Notes: generated by a model not told the origin, from the sequence alone. 39,881 nt of DNA from a bacterium (GCA_029554865.1 JAKPUX010000073.1:1-39881), one strand, 5' to 3'; counted from the stretch's first letter, positions 7,210 to 15,214 are shown. Program-made: numbers and translations.

Positions 7210-8364
7210 TTACTGGCTGTTCCATTCGTGGGCCCCCTGTGAGGGCACCGAGATGTAGATGGCGGGAGCGAGGCCGGTTCTGTTCCGATAGAGCGCTCCG
7301 ACCTCCCGGCAGAAGAGGTCTACCGCATCGGTTTCGACCAGATTGACGGTGCAGCCGCCGAATCCTCCCCCGGTCATGCGGGCGCCTAGGCAGCCGGGGA
7401 TTCCCCTGGCGATCCCGACCATGAGATCGAGTTCCTCGCAGCTGACCTGATAATCGTCACGCAGGCTGTCATGGGAGCTGTTCATCAGTTCGCCGAAGTG
7501 GTGCAGATCCCCTCTGCGCAGGCTGCGGATCGAGTCGAGCACGCGCTCGTTCTCGCTGATGACGTGACGGCAGCGTTTGCGCACTGTGGGGTCGAGTTCC
7601 TCCTCAACATGAGCGAACTGTTCGAGGGTGAGATCGCGCAGGGCTTTGACGGTGGACCACTGTTTTTGCATATGGTGGACCCCCTCCTCGCACTCCCGGC
7701 GTCGGGTATTGTATTCTGAGGCTCCAAGTTCATGCTTGACCATGGTGTTGCAGACCACGACGCGGCAGTGATCGGAGGGCAGGGGGACGAGCTGGAATTC
7801 GAGGGAGCGGCAGTCAAGAAAGAGGGCATGATCGCGGGCGCCATGGACCGCGATGAACTGGTCCATGATGCCGCAATTCATGCCGACGAACTGATTTTCA
7901 GCCGACTGGCCCAGGCGGGCCAGTTCTTCTCCTGCAAGCTGATCGTCGGTCAGGCTCAGGAAGGCGAGCGCGGAGGAGATCTCCAGGGCGGCCGAAGAGC
8001 TGAGGCCGGAACCCACCGGCACATCGCTGAAGAGCAGAAGGTCCGCGCCGGGCAGGCGCACCTTTCTCATTTCGAGTTGGCTCGCGACACCGGCGATATA
8101 GTCGCTCCAGTGGCCGCGGCGCCGGGGATTGTCGAGGGGAAAGGTGATCTCCTCCTCCATGCTGGCCGAATAGACCCGGACCATGCGGTCGCTGCGCGGC
8201 GCGACCGCTACGGCGGTGTAGCGGTCGAGGGCCATAGGAAAGACGTAGCCGTCGTTATAGTCGGTATGCTCGCCGATGAGGTTGACCCGTCCGGGCGCCC
8301 GAAAAATGCGGGGCGTGGAGCCGAACCGCCGCTGGAAGGCTTGCAACAATTCAGGGCACATCAT
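7210..8364 (-). CDS. galK: Galactokinase
   Basis: 384 aa, the normal length. GalK phosphorylates galactose at C1 with ATP, the first step of the Leloir pathway, in the cytoplasm. GHMP-kinase motifs are all present: the GalK signature GRVNLIGEHTDYNDGYVFPMA (near residue 25), the ATP-binding PVGSGLSSSAALEIS (near 116), the catalytic region QFVGMNCGIMDQF, and motif 3 GGGFGGCTV (near 335). The start is a tandem ATGATG with AAAGGA about ten bases upstream. It lies 79 nt behind a small membrane-protein gene and downstream of an SSS symporter, which makes sugar uptake followed by phosphorylation likely. galT and galE are not in the window. A 12-bp hairpin stands just before its ribosome site. Confidence 0.95.
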   Translation of the reverse strand: MMCPELLQAFQRRFGSTPRIFRAPGRVNLIGEHTDYNDGYVFPMALDRYTAVAVAPRSDRMVRVYSASMEEEITFPLDNPRRRGHWSDYIAGVASQLEMRKVRLPGADLLLFSDVPVGSGLSSSAALEISSALAFLSLTDDQLAGEELARLGQSAENQFVGMNCGIMDQFIAVHGARDHALFLDCRSLEFQLVPLPSDHCRVVVCNTMVKHELGASEYNTRRRECEEGVHHMQKQWSTVKALRDLTLEQFAHVEEELDPTVRKRCRHVISENERVLDSIRSLRRGDLHHFGELMNSSHDSLRDDYQVSCEELDLMVGIARGIPGCLGARMTGGGFGGCTVNLVETDAVDLFCREVGALYRNRTGLAPAIYISVPSQGAHEWNSQ

Positions 8365-8388
8365 GCGCAGGTAATCCTTTATGAAAGA

Positions 8389-8428
8389 ACAGACGAGGCG
8401 AAGCGGATAGGCGCTGCGCCCCGTCTGT
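8389..8428 (-). promoter_or_regulatory. Intercistronic hairpin before galK
   Basis: ACAGACGGGGCG (8417-8428, minus-strand sense) pairs over 12 bp with CGCCTCGTCTGT (8389-8400), one pair being G-T, around a 16-nt loop. No long T tract follows, so it is not a standard terminator. It ends about 24 nt before the galK ATG and close to its AAAGGA. It could protect the 3' end of the symporter mRNA, attenuate, or set relative galK expression. Confidence 0.55.
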
Positions 8429-8443
8429 CCGGTACACGTGTGA

Positions 8444-8662
8444 TCAGCCTTTCCGGTGCTCGATCCAGGAGGGGATGAGGAAGAGCAGTCCGGCGGTCAA
8501 CATGATGGCGCCCCACCACAGGGAGGGATTCAGACTGGCGAGGCGGGTATGTGTTTCCGGAGAAAAGATGTAATAGACACCCATGGAGACGATAATCAGC
8601 CCCAGGATCGTGAGCATGACCCCCACGAAAAACCAGATGGAATACATCTTGCTGCTGGACAT
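8444..8662 (-). CDS. Small two-TM membrane protein, symporter-associated
   Basis: 72 aa with two clear membrane segments (about 8-30 and 47-64) joined by a short loop (SPETHTRLASLNPSLWWG); the C-terminus is IEHRKG. An in-frame GTG two codons earlier (8668) would give 74 aa, but AAGGAG lies five bases before the ATG at 8662, so I use that. Unrecognised. It lies 52 nt behind the SSS symporter and before galK, so a small accessory subunit or stabiliser of the transporter is a reasonable guess, unproven. Confidence 0.75.
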   Translation of the reverse strand: MSSSKMYSIWFFVGVMLTILGLIIVSMGVYYIFSPETHTRLASLNPSLWWGAIMLTAGLLFLIPSWIEHRKG

Positions 8663-8714
8663 AGGCACTCCTTGTCAAGGGTGGGCCGCCCGTGAGGGCA
8701 GCGGTGAACAGGAT

Positions 8715-10403
8715 TTACCAGAAGTAAATGTTGAGGATCACGAAAACCACAACCGCGATGACGGCGATGTACTCGGGTTTGCTGTACCAGGCGATTTTGC
8801 CTTCGTGTTCGATGGTGGTAAAACCTTTCACCAGGCCGACCAATTCCGCCTCCGGCTTGGGTTTGGTGAAAAGGGAAATGAGAACCGTGGCGATGGCGCA
8901 CACCGACCAGGCCCAGGCGGCCTGGGAGAGGTTGCGGGACATGTCGGAGATTTCGCTGACTGGCGCGTTGCTGAAGGTGATGAGGTTGACCATCCCCGTG
9001 GACAGAAAGTCCATTTTGAAGCCCAGGAAGATGGTAAATGAAGTGACCATGCCAAGAATAAGCCCCCAGAAAGCGCCGGTTGGGGAGGTGCGCTTCCAGA
9101 ACATGCCGAGAAGCATGGTGGCAAAGAGGGGCGCATTGACCCAGCTGAAGATGGCCTGGATATAGTCCATGATGGTGTTGAACTGCATGGCCAGGTAGGC
9201 AGTGGCGACGGAGAGAAGGATGCCGACCAGGGTGGTGATGCGTCCCATCCAGACCAGGTGGGCGTCGCTGGCGTTCTTGTTGATGAGGACGCGGTAGATG
9301 TCATAGGTCCAGACGGTGTTGAAAGCGGAGACATTGCCGGCCTGCCCGGCCATAAAGCCGGCGAGGAGGGCGGTGATGCCGAGACCGACCAGTCCCTGCG
9401 GATAATAGCGGGCGATGAGCAGCGGCAGGGCCGTGTCATTCCAGGGCTCCCCGGTCACAGGATGCGCCAGTAGTTTGAAATCGGCTCCTGCCATCTGGGT
9501 GAGCTTGTAGGCGACGAGGCCGGCGATGACAATAATAAAAGGCAGGGCCATCTTGAAAAAGCTCGCGATGATCGGGGTCATGCGCGCCGAGCGCAAATCT
9601 TTTGAGGAGAAGGCGCGCTGCACCACCAGAAAGTCGGTGGTCCAGTAGCCGAAGGAGAGCACCCATCCCAGTCCGAAGACAATGTAGGCCCAGGTCACTC
9701 CCATTGCATTATTGGCGGCCGAACCGGTGGTGGACCACAGCTTGCTCATGGCATCGGGCAGGCCGGTGAGAACCTGATTGATCCCGCCCATCTCGACGAC
9801 GCCGAGGATGGCGACCAGGAAGAGGCCGAACCAGATCAGGAAGAACTGGACGATTTCGGTGAAGATGGCGGACATCAGCCCCCCGAGCATGATGTAGCAG
9901 CCGACGGCGAGAGCTGAAATCCACATCGAGAGATGCCAATCCCAACCGAGGATGGTGCGCAGCACCAGGGCCATCAAATAGAGGTTGATGCCGGACATGA
10001 GCAGGGTCATGATGGCAAAGGAGAAGGCGTTGAGCAGACGGGAGCGTTCATCAAAACGGAGCTTGAGATAGCCGGGCACGGAGTGGATCTTGCTGCTGTA
10101 GTAAAAGGGCATCATGTAGAGGCCGAGAAAGAGCATGGCGGGGATGGCGCCGATCCAGTACCAATGGGAGACGAACATGCCATATTTCATGGTGCCGCCG
10201 GTCCAGCCGAGGATCTCGAGGGCGCCGAGGTTGGCGCTCAGGAAGGCGAGTCCTGCCACCCAGGAGCTGTTCTTGCGACCGGCGAGAAAATAGTCTTCGC
10301 CGGTGCCGGTGAAGCGCTTGAGATAGAAGCCGATGCCGATGATGAAGACGAAATAAAGGGCGATAATGGACCAATCCACCCATGAGAGTTGAATGACGCT
10401 CAT
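8715..10403 (-). CDS. Sodium:solute symporter (SSS/SLC5 family), probably sugar
   Basis: 562 aa with about 13-14 hydrophobic membrane segments. The SSS (LeuT-fold, vSGLT-type) family couples substrate entry to sodium. Seen: the N-terminal DWSIIALYFVFIIGIGFYLKR helix, the family segment GEDYFLAGRKNSSWVAGLAFLSANLGALEILG (TM1-TM2), and IPGYLK-like VPGYLKLRFDERSRLLNA after TM3. Start at 10403 (GGAGG seven bases upstream); an in-frame ATG 37 codons earlier at 10514 would precede the predicted transcription start. The substrate is not readable from sequence. Galactokinase downstream suggests galactose or a related sugar. Transcribed from the promoter at 10518-10546, divergent from rnfB. Confidence 0.88.
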   Translation of the reverse strand: MSVIQLSWVDWSIIALYFVFIIGIGFYLKRFTGTGEDYFLAGRKNSSWVAGLAFLSANLGALEILGWTGGTMKYGMFVSHWYWIGAIPAMLFLGLYMMPFYYSSKIHSVPGYLKLRFDERSRLLNAFSFAIMTLLMSGINLYLMALVLRTILGWDWHLSMWISALAVGCYIMLGGLMSAIFTEIVQFFLIWFGLFLVAILGVVEMGGINQVLTGLPDAMSKLWSTTGSAANNAMGVTWAYIVFGLGWVLSFGYWTTDFLVVQRAFSSKDLRSARMTPIIASFFKMALPFIIVIAGLVAYKLTQMAGADFKLLAHPVTGEPWNDTALPLLIARYYPQGLVGLGITALLAGFMAGQAGNVSAFNTVWTYDIYRVLINKNASDAHLVWMGRITTLVGILLSVATAYLAMQFNTIMDYIQAIFSWVNAPLFATMLLGMFWKRTSPTGAFWGLILGMVTSFTIFLGFKMDFLSTGMVNLITFSNAPVSEISDMSRNLSQAAWAWSVCAIATVLISLFTKPKPEAELVGLVKGFTTIEHEGKIAWYSKPEYIAVIAVVVFVILNIYFW

Positions 10404-10517
10404 CCGTTCCTCCAATCCTGGCGCAGCATACAATTGAGACCCGTCGAAAAGGCAGGGGATGCTCCTCATCACAGCGCCCGCCCCTAAGGTTCGTCGGGAG
10501 GAATTACAACTCATAAA

Positions 10518-10546
10518 AAGATAGAGAATTATTTCTTGTTAGTCAA
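10518..10546 (-). promoter_or_regulatory. Sigma-70-type promoter of the symporter-galK group
   Basis: Minus strand: -35 TTGACT (10541-10546), exact 17-bp spacer, -10 TATCTT (10518-10523). The predicted start near 10511 leaves a leader of about 108 nt before the symporter ATG. The 10404-10704 intergenic region otherwise holds only the divergent rnfB promoter. I saw no clear operator palindrome. Confidence 0.7.
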
Positions 10547-10634
10547 GCTGCAAAATTGCCGTCCTCTCCTCCCCCCTTTCATGCGGTGGGGCGCGCTTTC
10601 GCCGTACCGCCGTGGCCAGGGGCGCTTTTTACGC

Positions 10635-10663
10635 TTGCAATTTCATGTCATTATGCGTACATT
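10635..10663 (+). promoter_or_regulatory. Sigma-70-type promoter for rnfB-nfu
   Basis: TTGCAA (10635-10640), 17-bp spacer, TACATT (10658-10663). The start near 10670 gives a leader of about 35 nt that contains AAGGAAGG before the rnfB ATG at 10705. Confidence 0.55.
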
Positions 10664-10704
10664 TTACGCTGAAACCGGAATCGCTGATACCAAGGAAGGC
10701 TGAT

Positions 10705-11580
10705 ATGGATCCCCTCATGCTTTCATCGATCATTGCACTGGGTGCTTTGGGCCTTCTTTTCGGCTCAGGGTTGGCCTTTGCTGCCAAAAAATTCGCGGTG
10801 GAGGTCGACCCGCGCGTGGAGGCGGTCTACCAGGCCCTTCCGCATGCCAATTGCGGGGCGTGCGGCCAGCCGGGATGCGCGGCCTATGCCGATGCCATCG
10901 TGGCCGGTCGGGCTGCGCCGGACAAGTGCACGCCTGGCGGCAAGGAGGTCGCCGGCAAAATCGCCTCCATTCTGGGGATCACCGGACTGGCCATCGCCGA
11001 ACCCAAACTGGCGGTGGTCCACTGTCAGGGCGGCCATGCCGAGGCCAGGGAACGCTTCCAGTATCAGGGCATACAGGACTGCCGCGCCGCCCTGCTCGTC
11101 AACGGCGGCGGCAAGGCCTGCCGCTTCGGTTGTCTGGGGCTCGGCTCCTGTGCTGCGGCCTGCCCCTTCGGCGCCATCACCATGAACAGCAACGGTTTGC
11201 CGGTCGTTGATGAGGACAAGTGCACAGGGTGCAATGTCTGCGTCGTCACCTGCCCGCGCGCCATCCTCTCCCTCATCCCCCGCAGCCAGAAGATCTATCT
11301 GGCCTGCCGATCCCTCGACAAGGCCAGGGCGGTCAAGGAGGTCTGCACAGTCGGCTGCTGGGCCTGCAAAATCTGCGTTTCGCCCAAGGTCGCGCCCACC
11401 GGCTCCATCGTTATGGAGGGCAATCTGCCCGAAATCCGCACTATTGATTCACCCGAGCTGCTGGTCGCACTCGAGAAATGTCCGGCCGGCTGCTATGTTT
11501 ACAGAGGCGAGCGCCCCGTTCTCGAAGCGGAGAGCCCTGCATCGGCAGAAAGCGGCCGCACCGAGGCACCAGCTGCCTGA
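10705..11580 (+). CDS. rnfB: RnfB-type polyferredoxin, without the other Rnf subunits
   Basis: 291 aa. An N-terminal membrane helix (about 5-27) is followed by the RnfB Fe-S domain CGACGQPGC (Cys 50, 53, 58, 75) and two ferredoxin-type 4Fe-4S motifs (Cys 139/143/149/153 and Cys 173/176/179/183). A further Cys-rich stretch (201, 214, 218, 221, 224 and 259, 263) could hold extra clusters. In the Rnf complex this subunit receives electrons from ferredoxin. Start: AAGGAAGG seven bases before ATG; the longer upstream reading frame adds only untypical sequence. No rnfA, C, D, E or G is nearby. The only partner is the mini-Nfu gene 33 nt downstream, so the link to a full complex is open. The C-terminal 25 residues are low-complexity Ala/Glu. 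Confidence 0.85.
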   Translation: MDPLMLSSIIALGALGLLFGSGLAFAAKKFAVEVDPRVEAVYQALPHANCGACGQPGCAAYADAIVAGRAAPDKCTPGGKEVAGKIASILGITGLAIAEPKLAVVHCQGGHAEARERFQYQGIQDCRAALLVNGGGKACRFGCLGLGSCAAACPFGAITMNSNGLPVVDEDKCTGCNVCVVTCPRAILSLIPRSQKIYLACRSLDKARAVKEVCTVGCWACKICVSPKVAPTGSIVMEGNLPEIRTIDSPELLVALEKCPAGCYVYRGERPVLEAESPASAESGRTEAPAA

Positions 11581-11613
11581 TCCTTCCACACAGACAAGAG
11601 AGAGAGGTTTGAA

Positions 11614-11844
11614 ATGTCCGATCCCATGTTCGATAAGGTTAATGATGTACTTGATACGATCCGCCCGGCCCTGATGGCCGATGGCGGCAACGTCCAACTC
11701 ATCGAGGTGAAGGATGGGGTTGTCAAGCTCCAGCTGCAGGGGGCCTGTCACGGCTGCCCGATGTCGCAGATGACCCTCAAGATGGGCATCGAGAGGGAGC
11801 TGAAGCGACAACTGCCCGAGATCACCACCGTCGAGTCGGTTTAG
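11614..11844 (+). CDS. NifU C-terminal-domain (Nfu) Fe-S carrier, single domain
   Basis: 76 aa, consisting only of the Nfu domain, with [13 protein letters not shown] and the cluster-binding CHGCP motif (CxxC about residues 46-49). Nfu proteins bind a 4Fe-4S cluster between two monomers and pass it to target apoproteins. Start: GAGAGG six bases before ATG. It is the second gene of the rnfB unit and precedes a strong terminator. Co-transcription with a protein that needs several clusters suggests a dedicated Fe-S supplier, which is inference. Confidence 0.9.
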   Translation: MSDPMFDKVNDVLDTIRPALMADGGNVQLIEVKDGVVKLQLQGACHGCPMSQMTLKMGIERELKRQLPEITTVESV

Positions 11845-11861
11845 ACGGTACTCCCCGGTAT

Positions 11862-11897
11862 AAAAAAAGCGGCGTCCTGAAAACGCCGCTTTTTTTA
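11862..11897. terminator. Bidirectional rho-independent terminator (rnfB-nfu and coaX units)
   Basis: AGCGGCGT pairs with ACGCCGCT, flanked by seven A on the left and seven T on the right, so it works on both strands. It ends the plus-strand rnfB-nfu transcript and the minus-strand coaX transcript, which converge here. Confidence 0.9.
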
Positions 11898-11919
11898 TGA
11901 CCTGGCCCCGGAGCGCCCG

Positions 11920-12690
11920 TCACGCAGTGGTGACCCGTTCATAGATCAGACGCAGGCCGTCGAGGGTCAGATGTTCGTCGATCTGCCGGACCCGGCGCAG
12001 CTCGCGCAGGATGACCCTGGCCAGGCCGCCGGTGGCCACTGTCTTGACCTCGAGGCCCATCTCACGCTGGATGCGCTCGACCATGCCGTCGATCATCTCG
12101 ACAGTGCCGTACATCAGGCCGGACTGCATGCTGGTTTCGGTCGAGTAGCCAATCGCGCTCTCCGGAAAGCGCAAGGCCACCCGCGGCAGGCGCGCTGCGC
12201 GCTGGTGCAAAATGGCTGCTGAGCTTTCGATACCCGGGGCGATGATGCCGCCGAGGTACTCCCCCTCGGCGGAGATGACGTCGAAGGTAGTGGCCGTGCC
12301 GAAATCCACGATGATGAGAGGCGTGCCGTAGCGGGCGATGCCGCCGACGGCGTTGCAGATGCGATCGGCGCCGACGTTGGCGGGATTCTGGTAGCGGATT
12401 TTGAGACCGATCCTGAGTTCGTGGGAGACGGTCACCGGCTTGCGATGGAGGTATTTGACCGCCATCTTTTCAAAATGGATGGTCATGTCGGGGACGACCG
12501 AGGAGATCGCCACGCCTGAGACCGTCGTGATGTCGAATCCCTGCGCCGCGGCGATGGCCTGCATGAGAATCCAGGTTTCATCCTCTGTGCGCTCGTGGCT
12601 GCTCGAGAGGCGCCAGTGGGCGGCCAACTCCTTGCCTGCGTAGATCCCGGCAGCGATCTGGGTATTGCCGATGTCGATGACCAGCAGCAT
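11920..12690 (-). CDS. coaX: Type III pantothenate kinase
   Basis: 256 aa. CoaX phosphorylates pantothenate, the first step of coenzyme A synthesis, in the cytoplasm. Its ASKHA-fold motifs are all here: IDIGNTQIAAG at the N-terminus, the pantothenate-binding GADRICNAVG (near residue 103), and DFGTATTFDVI (near 127) followed by GGIIAPGI. Two ATGs are possible: 12696 overlaps the birA stop codon as ATGA but has only 2 nt after GGGAG, whereas 12690 has 8 nt and begins with the family's usual MLLVIDIGNT. Translationally coupled to birA in either case. The birA-coaX pairing is common in bacteria. Confidence 0.95.
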   Translation of the reverse strand: MLLVIDIGNTQIAAGIYAGKELAAHWRLSSSHERTEDETWILMQAIAAAQGFDITTVSGVAISSVVPDMTIHFEKMAVKYLHRKPVTVSHELRIGLKIRYQNPANVGADRICNAVGGIARYGTPLIIVDFGTATTFDVISAEGEYLGGIIAPGIESSAAILHQRAARLPRVALRFPESAIGYSTETSMQSGLMYGTVEMIDGMVERIQREMGLEVKTVATGGLARVILRELRRVRQIDEHLTLDGLRLIYERVTTA

Positions 12691-12692
12691 GT

Positions 12693-13472
12693 TCATTTCT
12701 CCCTGAGACTAAATTCACCACTTTCCAGCAGGAGGGTTTCACCGGTCTCCTGTTCGACCAGAGCCGCTCCAGAAATATCTATCCCGCGAAAAAGACCTTC
12801 GATGTGCTCTGTGCCCCTGCTCATGATGACGGGCTGATGCATGTGCGCGCAGTGCTGCTGCCAGACCCGGACCCATTTATGCCGCATCCCGGCATCGTGC
12901 AATCCGCCGTAAAGTAAATTGAGATGGCGCATGAGCGCGACGGTCACCTGATCCCGGTCCACAGGACGGCCGCAGGCGAGTCGCAGAGAAGTGCTCTTCA
13001 GCCGCAACCCGAGCGGGAAATCGGCGATCTCCTGGTTGATGTTTAGGCCGATACCGGCGACAGCAAAGCTCAGCAGGCCTCCGTTCAGAGAGCCTTCCAC
13101 CAGGATGCCGCAGAGTTTGCGCCCCTCAAAGAGTATGTCATTGGGCCATTTGAGGGTGACCCTCAGCCTCGTCGTACTGCGGATCGCCTTGGCAACAGCC
13201 AGGGAGAGCATCAGCGAGAGGATACCGCTCTCCCTCGCCGTCAGGGCGGGGCGCAGCAGCGTGGAAAGATAGAGCCCTGATTCTCGCGGGGAAAACCAGA
13301 TCCGGTTCAGGCGGCCGCGCCCGGCGCTCTGCTCGCGAGCGATGACGGTCAGGCCTTCATCGGCGCCGGCGAGGGCCCACTGTTTGACCAGTGCGTTGGT
13401 CGAATCGACCCGGTCGAGGAGGATCACCTTGCGTCCGATGACCGGAATCCTGGGACGGCCGGGCAAAATCAT
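12693..13472 (-). CDS. birA: Biotin--[acetyl-CoA-carboxylase] ligase, without repressor domain
   Basis: 259 aa. BirA makes biotinyl-AMP and biotinylates carboxyl carrier proteins. Catalytic motifs: DSTNALVKQW, AREQSAGRGRLNRIWFSP (the biotin/AMP loop), KWPNDILFEGRKLCGILVEG (catalytic Lys and substrate binding) and AGIGLNIN. The protein begins directly with the catalytic domain, so there is no N-terminal winged helix and it should not repress biotin genes (class I). The GRGRRGR loop reads GRGRLNR. Its ATG overlaps the xerC/D stop by four bases (ATGA), as the coaX frame overlaps its own stop. Confidence 0.94.
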   Translation of the reverse strand: MILPGRPRIPVIGRKVILLDRVDSTNALVKQWALAGADEGLTVIAREQSAGRGRLNRIWFSPRESGLYLSTLLRPALTARESGILSLMLSLAVAKAIRSTTRLRVTLKWPNDILFEGRKLCGILVEGSLNGGLLSFAVAGIGLNINQEIADFPLGLRLKSTSLRLACGRPVDRDQVTVALMRHLNLLYGGLHDAGMRHKWVRVWQQHCAHMHQPVIMSRGTEHIEGLFRGIDISGAALVEQETGETLLLESGEFSLREK

Positions 13473-14389
13473 AGGTTTATCTTTCCGGATTCGAGGGGAT
13501 GGAACTGATGGTGAACCGCCTTGAGGAACTCACGATCGAGGTGGGTATAGATTTGTGTTACCGAGATGTCAGCGTGGCCGAGCATTTCCTGAACAGCGCG
13601 CAGATCGGCTCCCCCCTCCACCAGATGGGTGGCGAAGGAGTGGCGCAGGGTATGGGGCCCGGCTTTCTTGGTTATTCCCGCCGCACGCAGGTACTTCTGG
13701 ATCATGATCCAGATGGTCTGGCGGCTGAGCTTCTTGCCGAAGCGGTTGAGGAAGACGATTTCACCCCCGAGGCCGAGACTGGCCAGCGCCGGCCGCACCT
13801 CGCGCAAATACTCCCGCAGCCAGCTGAGGGCGACCTTGCCAACCGGGACAAGCCGCTCCTTCTGGCCCTTGCCGAAAACGCGCACAAATTCATCATCCCA
13901 ATAGATGTCGCGGCTTTTAAAGGAGACCAGTTCAGAGACCCGCACTCCCGTGGCGTAGAGAAATTCGAGGATGGCGCGATCGCGGATCCCGGTGGAATTT
14001 GCTGTATCGGGCTGCTGCAGGAGCTTTTCAATCTCGATGAGATCCAGAACCCGCGGCATCTTCATCCAGGGCTTGGGCACAGTATAGTTCTCCGTGGGAT
14101 CCTGGCTGCAGATTTCCTCGGAGAGGAGAAATTTGTGAAAGGTGCGAATGGCCGAGACATTGCGCGAAATCGACGTGGGACAGAGGCCAAGCCCGTGGAG
14201 GAGCTCGAGAAAGGAGGCGATGTGGTGATGCTGGATGTTTTCGGGCAGATCAGTGCCGCCCTCCTGGAGAAAACGGACATAACGGAGCAGATCATGTTCA
14301 TAGGCGGTGATGGTATTGCCAGAGAGCTGGCGCTCCACACGCAGGAAATCGATGAAACTATGGAGGTGATCGGTGAGCGTCATAGCCAT
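13469..14389 (-). CDS. Tyrosine recombinase XerC/XerD
   Basis: 306 aa, the normal length for Xer recombinases that resolve chromosome dimers at dif. It has an N-terminal SAM-like core-binding domain (about 1-90) and a C-terminal catalytic domain with ATGVRVSELVSF (Arg), the mid Lys region FGKGQKERLVPV, HTLRHSFATHLVEGGADLRAVQEMLGHADI (HxxR, then His) and the nucleophile IYTHLD (Tyr). I cannot tell XerC from XerD here, so no symbol is given. The start is either ATG 14389 or ATG 14383; the latter is better placed behind GGGA. Nothing nearby suggests an integron or prophage: the neighbours are coupled housekeeping genes. Confidence 0.93.
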   Translation of the reverse strand: MAMTLTDHLHSFIDFLRVERQLSGNTITAYEHDLLRYVRFLQEGGTDLPENIQHHHIASFLELLHGLGLCPTSISRNVSAIRTFHKFLLSEEICSQDPTENYTVPKPWMKMPRVLDLIEIEKLLQQPDTANSTGIRDRAILEFLYATGVRVSELVSFKSRDIYWDDEFVRVFGKGQKERLVPVGKVALSWLREYLREVRPALASLGLGGEIVFLNRFGKKLSRQTIWIMIQKYLRAAGITKKAGPHTLRHSFATHLVEGGADLRAVQEMLGHADISVTQIYTHLDREFLKAVHHQFHPLESGKINL

Positions 14390-14429
14390 TCCCGGTCAGG
14401 GGGGATCAGATTGGCCTGGAGAGGGCGGC

Positions 14430-14879
14430 TTATGGTTCCTGCAGGCCGGCCGGCAGGATCTCCTCCGCCAGGGAGAGGGCGATGCCGGACATCATCACCT
14501 CCGGTCCCATGGTGCTGAAATCCCCGGAGAGCAGCCGGGCTTCGACATTGGCGTAGAGGGAGCAGCCGGCCCCCTTTTCGACGATCAGTCCCGAGACCCG
14601 TCCCCCGCATTCGCTGACAAAGGTGACCTCGCCGAGCAGGTCGCTGGCGATAAAGCCGGTGCAAAAGTGGAGCTGCAAGTGGGAGGTCGGGGTGTAGACG
14701 CTGATGAGGTGGCCGATATGGTCGCCGATCGGGATATCGGGATAGATTTCGAGGGAGATATGCTGGAGGGTTTCGTTGTTTTCGATGATAAAGCGATATT
14801 TATTGTCGATCTGCTTGGGGGAAACCCCGAGCACCCGGCTGATTTTTTCAATATCTTTTTTACTGAATGTCGGACGCAT
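14430..14879 (-). CDS. Conserved-looking hypothetical protein, 149 aa
   Basis: Not recognised. Soluble, no signal peptide. The first 20 residues (SKKDIEKISRVLGVSPKQID) resemble a small helix-turn-helix or sigma-like helix pair. The rest alternates short strands and loops (IGHLISVYTP, LLGEVTFVSECGGRVSGLIVEKGAGC) like a beta barrel, with Cys about 90, 107 and 122, so a metal or flavin site cannot be excluded. AAGG lies eight bases before ATG. It is the first gene of the xerC/D-birA-coaX unit, 40 nt before xerC/D, and starts just after the cold-shock terminator. It could regulate or simply share the unit. Confidence 0.65.
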   Translation of the reverse strand: MRPTFSKKDIEKISRVLGVSPKQIDNKYRFIIENNETLQHISLEIYPDIPIGDHIGHLISVYTPTSHLQLHFCTGFIASDLLGEVTFVSECGGRVSGLIVEKGAGCSLYANVEARLLSGDFSTMGPEVMMSGIALSLAEEILPAGLQEP

Positions 14880-14930
14880 AAAGAGTACCTTTTTTGTTCC
14901 TGTTTACGCAGGATCGCTTTCCAGGTTACA

Positions 14931-14957
14931 AAAAAACCCCACATAACCGCGGGGTTT
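14931..14957 (-). terminator. Rho-independent terminator of the cold-shock gene
   Basis: On the minus strand AACCCC pairs with GGGGTT around a 10-nt loop, followed by a T tract. It lies about 20 nt behind the cold-shock stop codon and isolates that gene from the downstream 149-aa protein gene. Confidence 0.8.
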
Positions 14958-14976
14958 CAAACGGCAGGCCTGTCCG

Positions 14977-15177
14977 TCAAACCTTGCTCACTCTGGTCGC
15001 CTGCAATCCTTTGTCGCCGGAGACGGCGTCGAATTCCACCTCTATGCCTTCAGAAAGAGTCTTGAATCCTTCCATCTGTATCACAGAAAAGTGGACGAAA
15101 ACATCATCGCCATTTTCCTGTTCAATGAATCCAAACCCCTTGTTTTCATTAAACCACTTGACCTTGCCTCTTGCCAT
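14977..15177 (-). CDS. Cold-shock domain protein (CspA family)
   Basis: 66 aa. A single OB-fold cold-shock domain that binds single-stranded RNA/DNA and melts mRNA structure. RNP1 KGFGFIEQ and RNP2 VFVHFS are intact, with the N-terminal [11 protein letters not shown]. The start is ATG 15177: AGGAGGAG stands 8 nt upstream, and the upstream in-frame extension (seven residues) has no homology to the family. Its own promoter (15267-15295) and terminator make it a single-gene unit. Its leader of about 83 nt contains a stem-loop, a usual place for cold-sensing control. The name cspA/D is not resolvable, so no symbol is given. Confidence 0.95.
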   Translation of the reverse strand: MARGKVKWFNENKGFGFIEQENGDDVFVHFSVIQMEGFKTLSEGIEVEFDAVSGDKGLQATRVSKV

Positions 15178-15214
15178 CCTGCGTGCTCCTCCTGACAAAT
15201 AACGCGGAGAAGAA

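Noticed and set aside
10404-10514. Longer N-terminus for the SSS symporter
   Set aside because: It would begin at or upstream of the predicted transcription start, adds a Cys/Arg-rich stretch unlike the family, and the ATG at 10403 has a good GGAGG site.
13469-14389. The tyrosine recombinase as a phage or integron integrase
   Set aside because: Length and motifs fit XerC/XerD, it is coupled to birA and coaX, and there are no att-like repeats or phage genes nearby.
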